Source: Nocardiopsis sp. TSRI0078
GTDB taxonomy: Bacteria > Actinomycetota > Actinomycetes > Streptosporangiales > Streptosporangiaceae
Direction of reading: 5' to 3'
Assembly (NCBI RefSeq): GCF_001905145.1
Contig: NZ_LWLB01000017.1
Span: forward strand, 1-38,859
DNA: 38,859 nucleotides
Positions 8,518 to 23,481 of this stretch are shown here, one piece after another (position 1 is the first letter of the stretch; every line of letters begins with the position of its first letter). The position numbers and the translations under genes are program-made. Under the pieces are notes generated by a model. That model worked only from the letters and a program-made list of their open reading frames with translations. It did no database searches and was not told the origin of the DNA.

Positions 8518-11003
8518 TGCGCGTCCCCCTTACCTGGCTCCGGGAGTACGTCGACCTGCCGGCCGACGTCACCGCCCGCGACCTCGCCGGCCGCCTCACC
8601 CTGGCGGGTCTGGAGGTCGAGACCGTCGACGAGCTCGGCTCCGACATCAGCGGCCCCGTCGTCTACGGCCGCGTGCTCTCCATCGAGGAGCTCACGGGGT
8701 TCAAGAAGCCCATTCGCTTCTGCCGTGTGGACGTGGGCCGGGCCAACGGCACCGGCGAGCCGCAGGAGATCGTCTGCGGCGCCCGCAACTTCGCCGAGGG
8801 AGACCTGGTCGTGGTCTGCCTGCCCGGCGCCGAGCTGCCCGGAGGCTTCCGGATCGGTGCCCGCAAGACCTACGGCAGGATGTCGGCGGGCATGATCTGC
8901 TCGGCCACCGAGCTGGGCCTGTGGGAGGACCACACCGGCATCGTCGTCCTGCCCGAGGGCTTCGGTGAGGTGGGCGAGGACGCCATCGGCCCGCTCGGCC
9001 TGCGCGAGGACGTCCTCGACATCGCCGTCACCCCCGACCGCGGCTACGCGCTGTCCCTGCGCGGCGTGGCCCGCGACGCGGCCGCGCTGTACGGGGTCGG
9101 GTTCCGCGACCCGGCCGACATCGCCGTGGCGGAGCCCGTCGGCGGGGGCCAGGACGCGGAGATCGACCCGGCACTGTGCGACCGCTACGTCCTGCGCGGC
9201 GCCACCGGGTTCGACCCCGACGCGCCGAGCCCGCTGTGGATGAAGCGCCGCCTGCACCAGAGCGGTGTGCGTCCGCTCTCCCTGGCCGTGGACGTCACCA
9301 ACTACGTGATGCTCGAACTCGGCCAGCCGCTGCACGCCTGGGACCGCGCCCGGCTCCGGGGGCCCCTGCGGGTGCGCGCCGCCGAGGCGGGGGAGAAGCT
9401 GGAGACCCTGGACCACGTCCAGCGCTCCCTGGACACCGACGACATCGTCATCGCCGACGACAGCGGCCCGGTCAACATCGCGGGCGTCATGGGCGGCCTG
9501 AGCACGGAGATCTCCCTGACCAGCACCGAGGTGCTGATCGAGGCCGCGCACTTCGACGCCATGCACATCGCCCGCGCCTCGCGCCGCCACCAGCTGTCCT
9601 CGGAGTCCTCCCGCCGCTTCGAGCGCGGTGTGGACTCCGCCCTGCAGCTGGCCGCCGCCACCCGCGCGGTCGAGCTGCTCGCGGAACTGGGCGGCGCCAC
9701 CGTCGAGACCGCCTACACCCACCTGGACCGGACCCCGCCCCGCGAGCCGATCGAGGTGAGGGCCTCGCACGCGGGCTCCGTCGCCGGTGTGGACTACCCC
9801 GAGGGCACCACGGAGAAGTGGCTGCGCGCCATCGGCTGCGCCGTGGAGGCCGACGGGGACCTGCTGAGGGTCACCCCGCCCACCTGGCGGCCCGACATCA
9901 CCGACCCCAACGACCTCGCCGAGGAGGTCATCCGGTTCGAGGGATACGAGAACATCCCCTCGATCCGCCCGCTCGCCTCGGGCCGGGGCCTGACCGCGAG
10001 CCAGCGCCTGCGCCGCGCGGTGGGCCGCACCCTGGCCGACACCGGCTTCCACGAGGTGCTGAACTACCCGTTCGCCGGTGAGCGCGACCTCGACGGGCTC
10101 CAGCTGGAGGCGGACGACGACCGCAGGAACGCGCTGCGCCTGGCCAACCCGCTCAACGAGGGCGAGCCGCTGCTGCGCACCACGCTGCTGCCGGGCCTGT
10201 TCAAGGCCCTGGTCCGCAACGTGGGACGCGGCTTCACCGATGTGGCCCTGTACGAGATGGGCCTGGTCTACCGGCCCAGGCCGGGGGCCCCCAGGGCCCC
10301 GATGCTGCCGGTGGACCGCGGCCCCGGTGCCGAGGAGCTGGCCCGGATCGACGCCGCCCTGCCGGAGCAGCCGCGCCGGGTGGGCGCGGTGCTCTCCGGG
10401 CTCGTCGAGCACGCGGGATGGTGGGGCCCGGGCCGGGAGGCCACCTGGGCCGACGCCGTCCAGGCGGCCCGCGACATCGCCCGTGTGGCCGGAACCGAAC
10501 TGGAGGTCGAGGCCGACCAGCACGCCCCGTGGCACCCGGGCCGCTGCGCCGCGCTGTACGTGCGCGCGGACGGCGAGCGCCTGCTGGTGGGGCACGCCGG
10601 TGAGCTGCACCCGCGCACCGTCAAGGCGTTCGGGCTGCCCGAGCGCACGGCGGCGGTGGAGGTCGACCTCGACCGGATCGAGAGGGCCCGCACCCCCGTC
10701 ACCGCTCCGGAGGTGTCCGCCTACCCGGTGGCCACCCAGGACGTGGCCCTGGTCGTGGACTCCTCGGTGCCGGCGGGCCGGGTCAGCGAGGCCCTGGCCG
10801 AGGGCGCCGGCGAACTGCTGGAGAGCGTGCGCCTGTTCGACGTCTACACCGGGGAGCAGGTCGGGGAGGGCCGCAAGTCGGTGGCCTTCGCCCTGCGCTT
10901 CCGGGCCGGGGACCGGACGCTGACCGCGGAGGAGGCGGTCGCCGCGCGCGACGCGGCCGTCGCCGCGGCCGCCGAGCGTACGGGAGCGGTCCTGCGCGGC
11001 TGA
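8517..11003 (+). CDS. pheT: Phenylalanine-tRNA ligase beta subunit
   Basis: The 828-residue product is the full-length beta subunit, which supplies tRNA binding and editing. Order: N-terminal B1 ([20 protein letters not shown]), an EMAP-type OB tRNA-binding domain (about 45-155, [13 protein letters not shown]), the B3/B4 editing domain ([19 protein letters not shown], then [10 protein letters not shown]), B5 ([20 protein letters not shown]), the pseudo-catalytic B6/B7 region ([28 protein letters not shown]), and a C-terminal anticodon-binding FDX-ACB domain ([16 protein letters not shown]). Its ATG uses the last base of the pheS stop, so the two are coupled and made in equal amounts. A strong terminator follows 12 bases after the stop. 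Confidence 0.97.
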   Translation: MRVPLTWLREYVDLPADVTARDLAGRLTLAGLEVETVDELGSDISGPVVYGRVLSIEELTGFKKPIRFCRVDVGRANGTGEPQEIVCGARNFAEGDLVVVCLPGAELPGGFRIGARKTYGRMSAGMICSATELGLWEDHTGIVVLPEGFGEVGEDAIGPLGLREDVLDIAVTPDRGYALSLRGVARDAAALYGVGFRDPADIAVAEPVGGGQDAEIDPALCDRYVLRGATGFDPDAPSPLWMKRRLHQSGVRPLSLAVDVTNYVMLELGQPLHAWDRARLRGPLRVRAAEAGEKLETLDHVQRSLDTDDIVIADDSGPVNIAGVMGGLSTEISLTSTEVLIEAAHFDAMHIARASRRHQLSSESSRRFERGVDSALQLAAATRAVELLAELGGATVETAYTHLDRTPPREPIEVRASHAGSVAGVDYPEGTTEKWLRAIGCAVEADGDLLRVTPPTWRPDITDPNDLAEEVIRFEGYENIPSIRPLASGRGLTASQRLRRAVGRTLADTGFHEVLNYPFAGERDLDGLQLEADDDRRNALRLANPLNEGEPLLRTTLLPGLFKALVRNVGRGFTDVALYEMGLVYRPRPGAPRAPMLPVDRGPGAEELARIDAALPEQPRRVGAVLSGLVEHAGWWGPGREATWADAVQAARDIARVAGTELEVEADQHAPWHPGRCAALYVRADGERLLVGHAGELHPRTVKAFGLPERTAAVEVDLDRIERARTPVTAPEVSAYPVATQDVALVVDSSVPAGRVSEALAEGAGELLESVRLFDVYTGEQVGEGRKSVAFALRFRAGDRTLTAEEAVAARDAAVAAAAERTGAVLRG

Positions 11004-11014
11004 GACGCGTGAGT

Positions 11015-11063
11015 CGGCCCCGCCTGAGCCCGTGACCGGGCCCGGGCGGGGCCGACCGCTTTT
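11015..11063 (+). terminator. Intrinsic terminator of pheST
   Basis: CGGCCCCGCC (11015-11024) and GGCGGGGCCG (11045-11054) pair perfectly; an inner GCCCG/CGGGC extends the stem. CTTTTCC follows at 11059-11065. Stem, position just after pheT and T-tract make this the clearest terminator in the window. Confidence 0.85.
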
Positions 11064-11065
11064 CC

Positions 11066-11380
11066 GGGCGGGGGAGAACGGGCCGGAAGGAACGGCCGCG
11101 ACGTCTCGCGTGTTGCCGAAACCTCCGCTCGGTACACCTGGATTCCGGATTTTTTTCGGCGTGTTTCTCCAGGCCAGCAAGGGTTTTGGCGTTCACCCCG
11201 AAGGGTAGCCCGCATGAAGTTTGGGTTTCAGGGCATGAATCGTCGTTTTGTCTCTTGCTGCGGAGCGGTCCGCCAGATTAGCCTTCAATCACCTGCCACC
11301 ATCGGGCGCCCGTGTGCAGGCCGGATCAACCTGAGTTTTCCGTTGCGCTCGCGCGCATGACACGGCTCGGAGGTCGCCAT
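11066..11380 (+). promoter_or_regulatory. AT-rich upstream region of the aminotransferase gene
   Basis: Bases 11150-11290 are clearly richer in A/T than their surroundings (a T-run near 11150, TTTGGGTTTC, CGTCGTTTTGTCTC). A promoter or nucleoid-protein binding region is the simplest reading. A 48-codon open frame (11214-11360) ends 20 bases before the aminotransferase start; its third-base use (many T) is unlike the other genes here, so I do not annotate it as coding. No exact promoter hexamers are convincing. Confidence 0.4.
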
Positions 11381-12688
11381 ATGACCGAAACGGTTGTCTC
11401 GTCCGCACTCGTTCCCCGGGAGCACCGGGAGCCAAGCCGCCTCTGGCACACCTTCTGCGATATGAACACCGTGGCCAGGGGCCCGGAGTTCACGGTGGCC
11501 AGGGCCGAGGGCGTGTGGCTCTGGGACGACTCCGGCGATCGCTACCTGGACGGCACCGCCAGTCTCTGGTACTGCAACGTCGGGCACGGGCGTGCCGAGA
11601 TCGCTGACGCGGTCCACCGGCAGATCAGCACCCTGGACGCCTACACCGTCTACGGTGACTTCACCAACCGGCCCGCGGCGGAGCTCAGCGAGCGCCTGGC
11701 CGCGCACGCGCCCGTCACCGACCCGCGGGTGATCCTGACCTGCGGCGGGGGAGAGTCCATCGACACCGCCGCCAAGCTCGCGCGCCGGTACTGGGCGGTC
11801 ACCGGCCAGCCCGGCCGCACGCACCTGATCAGCCGCACGGGCGGCTACCACGGCCTGCACGGCTTCGGAACGAGCATCTCCGGCATGGACCGGTTCCGCA
11901 GCGGTTACGGCAAGCTTCTCGAGGACACCTCGGTGGTGCCCCACGACTCGGCCGAGGCCCTGGAGGCCGAGATCCTCCGGGTGGGCCCCGAGCGGGTCGC
12001 GGCCTTCTTCGCCGAGCCGGTGGTCGGCGCGGGCGGGGTGTTCCTGCCGCCGGAGGGCTACTTCGCCGAGGTCTCGCGGATCTGTCGCAAGTACGGCGTG
12101 CTGTTCGTCGTCGACAGCGTCATCTGCGGTTTCGCGCGGATGGGCAACTGGTTCGGGATCGAGCGCTTCGGGGTCGAACCGGACATGATCGTCTTCGCCA
12201 AGGGCGTCTCCAGCGGGTACCTGCCGCTGGGCGGCGTCGTGGTCGGCGGGAGGGTGGCGGACCCCTTCTACAACGGCGAGGGCAATCCGTTCATGCACGG
12301 GACCACCTACGCCGGGCACCCGACGGCCTGCGCGGCGGCGATGGCCAACCTGGACATCCTGGAGCGCGAGGACCTGTTCACGGTGTCACTGGAGGTCGAG
12401 CGCCACCTGGACGGCGCGCTGCGCGGCCTGGCCGACCACCCGCTGGTGGCCGAGGTCCGCTCGGGCCTGGGGGTGATGGGCGCGGTGGAACTCACGGAGG
12501 AGGCCCTCGTCGGCCGGGGGATCACCACGGCGGAGGTGTTCGCCGAGGCGCGGGCCCGCGGGGCGATCCTGCGGCCGATTCCCACGGCGCTGCTCGTCTC
12601 GCCCCCCCTGATCATCACCTGGGAGCAGATCGACCACCTGGTCTCCACCCTGGCGGCCGCGCTGGACGCGGTCGCGGCCCGTCACTGA
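11381..12688 (+). CDS. Class III (omega) PLP-dependent aminotransferase
   Basis: Enzymes of this fold move an amino group between an amine or omega-amino acid and a keto acid using pyridoxal phosphate. The 435-residue product has normal length, with RLWHTFCDM near the N-terminus, GDRYLDGTASLWYCNVGHG, the phosphate-binding CGGGESIDTAAKLAR, PLP-contacting VVDSVICGFARMG (Asp245) and the Schiff-base Lys274 in FAKGVSSG. The residue after Asp245 is Ser where most relatives have Glu (DEV). ATG 11381 follows CGGAGG; upstream in-frame ATGs lack such a site. A 16-bp terminator begins right after the stop, then come a MarR regulator and an FAD oxidoreductase. The trio suggests catabolism of an amine or polyamine. 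The substrate is unknown; putrescine/GABA or beta-alanine-type substrates are possible. Confidence 0.85.
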   Translation: MTETVVSSALVPREHREPSRLWHTFCDMNTVARGPEFTVARAEGVWLWDDSGDRYLDGTASLWYCNVGHGRAEIADAVHRQISTLDAYTVYGDFTNRPAAELSERLAAHAPVTDPRVILTCGGGESIDTAAKLARRYWAVTGQPGRTHLISRTGGYHGLHGFGTSISGMDRFRSGYGKLLEDTSVVPHDSAEALEAEILRVGPERVAAFFAEPVVGAGGVFLPPEGYFAEVSRICRKYGVLFVVDSVICGFARMGNWFGIERFGVEPDMIVFAKGVSSGYLPLGGVVVGGRVADPFYNGEGNPFMHGTTYAGHPTACAAAMANLDILEREDLFTVSLEVERHLDGALRGLADHPLVAEVRSGLGVMGAVELTEEALVGRGITTAEVFAEARARGAILRPIPTALLVSPPLIITWEQIDHLVSTLAAALDAVAARH

Positions 12689-12733
12689 CCATGGGGCCCC
12701 GCCGTGTCCCGAGGGGGCGGCGGGGCCCCATGG
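12689..12733. terminator. 16-bp perfect inverted repeat, probable terminator
   Basis: CCATGGGGCCCCGCCG (12689-12704) and CGGCGGGGCCCCATGG (12718-12733) are exact inverted complements with a 13-base loop, starting immediately after the aminotransferase stop. No T-run follows, as is common in high-GC actinobacterial terminators. Confidence 0.75.
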
Positions 12734-12839
12734 AAGGTATCCGTCCAGTCCCATACCGGTGTGCTGACCCGGCGCGTGACCACACGCGCCGGGTGTGACG
12801 TGTCCGCGGTAAAAACCCTGGGCGAAACGTCCGCTGTCG

Positions 12840-12852
12840 AGTAAAATTTACT
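12840..12852. promoter_or_regulatory. Candidate MarR operator overlapping a -10 element
   Basis: AGTAAA and TTTACT form a perfect inverted repeat around one A (12840-12852). TAAAAT at 12842-12847 inside it resembles a -10 hexamer, 66 bases before the marR start. A palindrome over the promoter of a MarR gene fits autorepression, a common mode in this family. Binding is inferred. Confidence 0.5.
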
Positions 12853-12917
12853 GGGAAGATATTTCTTGTGGGTGAGATGCGCGCCGGCGTCCGCCCCGGG
12901 AGGGACAGGAAGCGGGC

Positions 12918-13406
12918 ATGAGCACACAGCAGACCGGAACCGCGACGGGCGCGGGAACCGAACCGAGCGACGACGACCTCATCACCGCGTGGGGGCTGGT
13001 CCACGAGGCGATGAACACCGTCCAGCCCAGGCTCCTGGGCGGTATCACCCCCGACGGCAAGGACATGGCCGGGCCCTGGTTCGAGGTGCTCATACGCCTG
13101 CAGCGCACTCCCGGCCACCGGCTGCCCATGAGCCGCCTGGCCCGCGAGGTCAGCCTGAGCACGGGCGGGTTCACCAAACTCGCGGACCGCCTGGAGAGCG
13201 AGGGCTACCTGGAGCGGGAGAACTGCGCCTCCGACCGCCGCGTCGTCTACGCGGTGCTCACCGACAAGGGCCTGGACTTCATCGGGAAGGCGCGTACCAA
13301 GCACGTCGAGCGGCTGCGCGAGTACGTCCTGGGTCCGCTCGGCGGCGACGGCGTCCGGAGGCTCGCCGACATCGCGCGCACCCTCCGTGACAGCTCCTGC
13401 TGCTGA
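12918..13406 (+). CDS. MarR-family transcriptional regulator, cysteine-bearing
   Basis: MarR proteins are winged-helix dimers that usually repress neighbouring genes until a ligand or oxidant releases them. The 162-residue product has an N-terminal dimerisation helix region (DDDLITAWGLVHEAMNTV), the recognition part MSRLAREVSLSTGGFTKLAD, and the wing (RLESEGYLERENCASDRRVV, YAVLTDKGLDF). It carries three cysteines: one at the wing (ENCASDRR) and two at the extreme C-terminus (SSCC). This resembles cysteine-switch MarR proteins in general form, so redox or thiol/metal sensing is possible but not shown. The ATG at 12918 follows AGGAAGCGG. It lies between the aminotransferase and the FAD oxidoreductase, both likely targets. 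Confidence 0.86.
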   Translation: MSTQQTGTATGAGTEPSDDDLITAWGLVHEAMNTVQPRLLGGITPDGKDMAGPWFEVLIRLQRTPGHRLPMSRLAREVSLSTGGFTKLADRLESEGYLERENCASDRRVVYAVLTDKGLDFIGKARTKHVERLREYVLGPLGGDGVRRLADIARTLRDSSCC

Positions 13407-13576
13407 CAGTGCACCCGGCCTGGAACTGTGGGTAGCCGAATCCGCTCTCCTGCGGGGCTCCACCGCCTGAGAAGGCACGGAAAACATCCCACAAACCGTC
13501 GTTCCCGTGTAAGTTGGCGGGAGTTCGTGGGTCCCGTGCGGGGTGGACCGTGAGCACACAGGTTTCGGGGGGAAAG

Positions 13577-15025
13577 ATGGGATTGTTCACCACTGCCGCG
13601 CAGATGAGGACGATTCCCCGGTCCTCACGTTTTTCCAACGGATCCGTGTCCTTCTGGTTCCGGGAGACCGGGCTTCCCGAACGCCGCGCCTCCCTGCCCG
13701 GCACCGCCGACTACGACGTCTGCGTGGTCGGGGCCGGGTACACCGGCCTGTGGACCGCCTACTACCTCAAGAAGGAGCAGCCGGACCTGCGGGTGGCCGT
13801 GGTCGAGCGCGAGTTCGCCGGGTTCGGCGCCTCCGGCCGCAACGGAGGGTGGCTGTCGGCCGAGTTCGCGGGATCGCGCGAGCGCTACGCGCAGTCACAC
13901 GGCAAGGCCGCGATGGTCGCCCTGCAGCGGGCGATGATGGACACCGTCACCGAGGTCGCCTCGGTGGCCGAGGCCGAGGGCATCGACGCCGACATCGTCC
14001 GCGGCGGCATGCGCCTGGTGGCCACCAACGCCGCCCAGCGCGAGCGCCTGGTCGAGGACATCGAGTACCTCCAGGAGTGGGGCTACTGGCCCGACGACAT
14101 CCACATGGTGGAGGGCGACCACGAGCCCCGGCTGTCGGTGTCCGGCGCGGTCGCCTCCGCCTACTCCCCGCACGCCGCGCGCGTGCACCCCGCCAAGCTG
14201 GTCACCGGCCTGGCCCGGGTGGTGGAGGACCTGGGCGTGATGATCTTCGAGGGCACCGCCGTGGAGGAGATCCGCCCCCGCAGCGCGACGGCGCGCCCGG
14301 CGGTCGTCACCGAGCACGGCACCGTCTACGCCGACCACGTCGTGCGCGCCACCGAGGGGTTCACCTCCACACTGCGCGGCCAGCGCCGCGACTGGCTGCC
14401 GATGAACTCCTCGATGATCGCCACCGAGCCGCTCCCGGCCGAGCTGTGGGAGAAGATCGGCTGGGAGGGCCGCGAGGTCCTGGGCGACACCGCCCACTCC
14501 TACGTCTACGCCCAGCGCACCGCCGACGACCGCATCGCCATCGGCGGACGGGGGGTCCCCTACCGCTTCGGCTCCGCCCAGGACCAGGACGGCGCCACCC
14601 AGCCGCAGGTCATCGCCGGGTTGTGGCGTGCGCTCACCCGCATGTTCCCCGACGTGGCCGAGGTGCCGGTCGAGCACGCCTGGTCCGGTGTGCTCGGGGT
14701 GCCGCGCGACTGGTGCCCGGCCGTGCACATGGACGCCGAGACCGGCCTGGGCTGGGCGGGCGGCTACGTGGGCAGCGGCGTGGCCACCAGCAACCTGGCC
14801 GGGCGCACCCTGCGCGACCTGATCCTGCGCCGCGAGACCGACCTGACCCGCCTGCCCTGGGTCGGCCACCAGATCCGCAGCTGGGAGCCCGAGCCCCTGC
14901 GCTGGGTGGGCACCCAGGTCATCTACGGGCTGTACCGCACCGCCGACCGCCGCGAGTCCCGCACCGAGGACAAGGCCCACACCTCCCGCTTCGCCGGGAT
15001 CGCCACCCGCATCGCGGGCCGCTGA
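13577..15025 (+). CDS. FAD-dependent oxidoreductase, DAO family
   Basis: This DAO-fold flavoprotein probably oxidises an amine or amino acid with FAD. The 482-residue product has a dinucleotide-binding motif (DYDVCVVGAGYTGLWTAYYL, about residues 40-59), the family's SGRNGGWLSAEF loop, and the C-terminal flavin contact region GWAGGYVGSGVATSNLAGRT. Its general form recalls gamma-glutamylputrescine oxidases, which fits the nearby class III aminotransferase: one could oxidise, the other transaminate, the same kind of amine. ATG 13577 follows GGGGGGAAAG; GTG 13550 or TTG 13514 are possible longer starts, and ATG 13604 a shorter one. The 170 bases before it contain no terminator I recognise, so it may share a transcript with marR. 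The substrate is unknown. Confidence 0.8.
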   Translation: MGLFTTAAQMRTIPRSSRFSNGSVSFWFRETGLPERRASLPGTADYDVCVVGAGYTGLWTAYYLKKEQPDLRVAVVEREFAGFGASGRNGGWLSAEFAGSRERYAQSHGKAAMVALQRAMMDTVTEVASVAEAEGIDADIVRGGMRLVATNAAQRERLVEDIEYLQEWGYWPDDIHMVEGDHEPRLSVSGAVASAYSPHAARVHPAKLVTGLARVVEDLGVMIFEGTAVEEIRPRSATARPAVVTEHGTVYADHVVRATEGFTSTLRGQRRDWLPMNSSMIATEPLPAELWEKIGWEGREVLGDTAHSYVYAQRTADDRIAIGGRGVPYRFGSAQDQDGATQPQVIAGLWRALTRMFPDVAEVPVEHAWSGVLGVPRDWCPAVHMDAETGLGWAGGYVGSGVATSNLAGRTLRDLILRRETDLTRLPWVGHQIRSWEPEPLRWVGTQVIYGLYRTADRRESRTEDKAHTSRFAGIATRIAGR

Positions 15026-15092
15026 GGTCCCCTCGGGCGGCCGGGCGCGCACGCGGGGAGGTCCCGTCCGCGGCGGCCGGGGCCCCGTATCT

Positions 15093-15123
15093 GCTTGCAT
15101 AAATTTGCATGGTCATGCATGAT
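15093..15123 (+). promoter_or_regulatory. ARG box (ArgR operator) over the argC promoter
   Basis: TGCAT (15106-15110) and ATGCA (15115-15119) form an inverted repeat, with a further TTGCAT half-site at 15095-15100. The TTGCAT...TTGCATGGTCATGCAT pattern resembles known Streptomyces ARG boxes. TTGCAT (15095) and CATGAT (15118) spaced 17 apart could be the -35/-10 of the operon, so ArgR bound with arginine would block transcription. The cognate argR is the sixth gene downstream. Confidence 0.8.
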
Positions 15124-15140
15124 GGTCCAGTCAGCTTTGA

Positions 15141-16184
<1,044 letters not shown>

Positions 16185-16196
16185 GAAGGCAACACC

Positions 16197-16982
16197 GTGA
16201 GTGTCACAGCGCCCCAGGGCTTCCGCGCGGCCGGAGTCGCCGCGGGCCTGAAGGACGACGGCGCCCGGGACGTCGCCGTCGTCGTCAACGACGGCCCCTC
16301 CCGCGCGGCCGGAGCCGTCTTCACCACCGCCGACGACAAGGCCGCCCCCGTCCTGTGGTCCGAGCAGGTCCTCTCGGGCGGGCGCGTGCGCGCCGCCGTC
16401 CTCACCTCCGGCGGAGCCAACGCGGGCACCGGGCCCCCCGGCTTCCAGGACGTCCACGCCCAGGCCGAGCACACCGCCGGCCTGCTGGACGACTCCGCCG
16501 CCGAGGTCGCACTGTGCGCCACCGGCCCCGTCGGGTCCCGCCCGCCCCTGGACGCCCTGCGCCAGGGCGTCACCGCGGCCCTGGCCGAGGCCTCGCGCAG
16601 CGGGGGACTGGCCGCCGCCGACGCCATCCGCACCACCGACACCGTCGTCAAGATCGCCTTCCGGCGCGGCGACGGCTACACCGTCGGCGCCATGGCCAAG
16701 GGCCCCGACGCCTCCCTGTCCTCGGCGCTGTGCGTGCTCACCACCGACGCGGACCTCACCGCCGACCAGTGCCGGCGCCTGCTGGCCGACGCCGTGGGCA
16801 AGACCCTCGACCCGCTGACCGCCACCAACGACACCGTGCTGCTCATGGCCAGCGGTGCCGGCGGCGCCGTCCCCGACGAGGACGCCCTCACCGCGCTGCT
16901 GACCGAGGTACTGGCCGAGCTGGCCACCCAGATCGGCGCCGACACCCCCGCCACCGACCACGACCGGGCCCAGAACTCATGA
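16197..16982 (+). CDS. Compact ArgJ-like protein lacking the autocleavage motif and C-terminal part
   Basis: ArgJ normally moves the acetyl group from acetylornithine to glutamate and cuts itself at an Ala-Thr bond into alpha and beta chains (about 390 residues in all). This product has 261. Residues 1-165 follow ArgJ well ([33 protein letters not shown], the oxyanion-type TG at 109-110, TTDTV). After MAKG (166-169) the usual GMLAP...ATM cleavage segment is replaced by a shorter one, and Ser176 stands where the nucleophilic Thr should be. About five residues are also missing before TNDTVL (211-215). Everything beyond ~245, including the DPNWGRV region and the C-terminal ligand-binding residues, is absent. 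The GTG start follows AGGAAGG and the stop overlaps argB (ATGA), so the gene is neat, not broken. Canonical activity is doubtful; no frameshift can hide the missing part, because argB begins at once. Confidence 0.88.
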   Translation: MSVTAPQGFRAAGVAAGLKDDGARDVAVVVNDGPSRAAGAVFTTADDKAAPVLWSEQVLSGGRVRAAVLTSGGANAGTGPPGFQDVHAQAEHTAGLLDDSAAEVALCATGPVGSRPPLDALRQGVTAALAEASRSGGLAAADAIRTTDTVVKIAFRRGDGYTVGAMAKGPDASLSSALCVLTTDADLTADQCRRLLADAVGKTLDPLTATNDTVLLMASGAGGAVPDEDALTALLTEVLAELATQIGADTPATDHDRAQNS

Positions 16983-17976
16983 TCGCGCGCTCCACCCCCT
17001 CCACCGACAACCAGGCGCGGGACGTCGCCATAGACAAGGCCGCCAACCTCATCGAGGCGCTGCCCTGGCTCTCCCGCTTCCACGGCCGCACCGTCGTGGT
17101 CAAGTACGGCGGCAACGCCATGGTCAGCGAGGAGCTGCGCGTCCGCTTCGCCGAGTCCATCGTCTTCCTGCACTACGCGGGCCTGCGCCCCGTCGTCGTG
17201 CACGGCGGAGGGCCCCAGATCAGCGCCCAGCTCGAGCGCTCCGGGGTGGAGTCCACCTTCACCGCCGGACTGCGCGTGACCACCGACGAGGCCATGGACA
17301 TCGTCCGCATGGTCCTCACCGGCCAGGTCAACCGCGAGATCGTCGGACTGGTCAACCAGCACGGCCCCTTCGCTGTCGGCATGTCCGGCGAGGACGCCAA
17401 CCTCCTGACCGCCCGGCGCAAGGTCGTCGAGGTGGACGGCGGGACCGTCGACCTCGGACGCGTCGGCGAGGTCACCGGCGTCGACCCGGGCGCCGTCGCC
17501 GCGCTCCTGGCCGACGGCCGCGTCCCCGTGGTCTCCAGCGTCGCCCGCGCCGACGACGGCGGCGTCTACAACGTCAACGCCGACACCGCCGCATCCGCCC
17601 TCGCGGTCGCCCTGGGCGCCAGCAAGCTCATCATGCTCACCGACGTCGAGGGCCTGTTCTCCGACTACCCGCACAACACCGAGCTGGTCAGCCGCCTGGA
17701 CGTCGACGAGCTGCGGGCCCTGCTGCCCTCCCTGTCCTCGGGGATGCTCCCCAAGATGGAGGCCTGCCTGCACGCCGTCGAGGGCGGCGTCCCCCAGGCC
17801 CACATCATCGACGGACGCCTCCCGCACTCCCTGCTCCTGGAGGTCTTCACCGACCAGGGCGTCGGCACCATGGTCGCCGACCCGGAGCTGGAGGCCGCCC
17901 TGCTCGCCGGAAACGGCCACACCCCGCGCCCCTGGCGCCCCAACGACACCACCGCCACGAACACAGGAGGCGCACA

Positions 17977-17980
<4 letters not shown>
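16979..17980 (+). CDS. argB: Acetylglutamate kinase
   Basis: ArgB phosphorylates N-acetylglutamate, the usual point of arginine feedback control. The 333-residue product shows the amino-acid-kinase fold: [11 protein letters not shown] (catalytic Lys), [10 protein letters not shown], the acetylglutamate-binding region [30 protein letters not shown], and the nucleotide-binding [20 protein letters not shown] and [10 protein letters not shown]. An N-terminal helix ([19 protein letters not shown]) is of the type that builds the arginine-sensitive hexamer, so feedback inhibition is expected. ATG 16979 overlaps the stop of the argJ-like gene; the open frame extends upstream but only as an out-of-phase copy of that gene. 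The tail after [13 protein letters not shown] is a short unstructured extension. Confidence 0.96.
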
Positions 17981-23404
<5,424 letters not shown>

Positions 23405-23411
23405 GCCCAGC

Positions 23412-23430
23412 GGACGGCCTGCGGCCGCAG
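23412..23430 (+). repeat. 19-base direct repeat, copy 1
   Basis: GGACGGCCTGCGGCCGCAG occurs here and again 51 bases on. Its core CTGCGGCCGCAG is a perfect 12-base palindrome. Confidence 0.7.
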
Positions 23431-23462
23431 CAGCCCGCCCGTCGCCCTCCACCAACCTCAAA

Positions 23463-23481
23463 GGACGGCCTGCGGCCGCAG
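23463..23481 (+). repeat. 19-base direct repeat, copy 2
   Basis: Exact second copy of the 23412-23430 repeat. The palindromic core and position after argH suggest a REP-like element or a pair of protein or RNA-fold sites. Confidence 0.7.

Noticed and set aside
8391..11180. 929-residue open frame on the minus strand opposite pheT
   Set aside because: Antisense shadow produced by high GC at third codon positions; composition is Gly/Ala/Arg/His-rich without any domain, while pheT on the plus strand is complete.
11214..11360. 48-codon open frame before the aminotransferase gene, with a Cys-Cys pair, as a leader peptide
   Set aside because: Third codon positions are unusually rich in T/A compared with all real genes here, the ribosome binding site is poor, and no regulatory RNA fold is apparent. 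More likely part of an AT-rich control region.
16197..16982. argJ interrupted by a frameshift
   Set aside because: argB starts at the stop codon, so the missing ~390 bases are not present in any frame; the gene is shortened rather than frameshifted.
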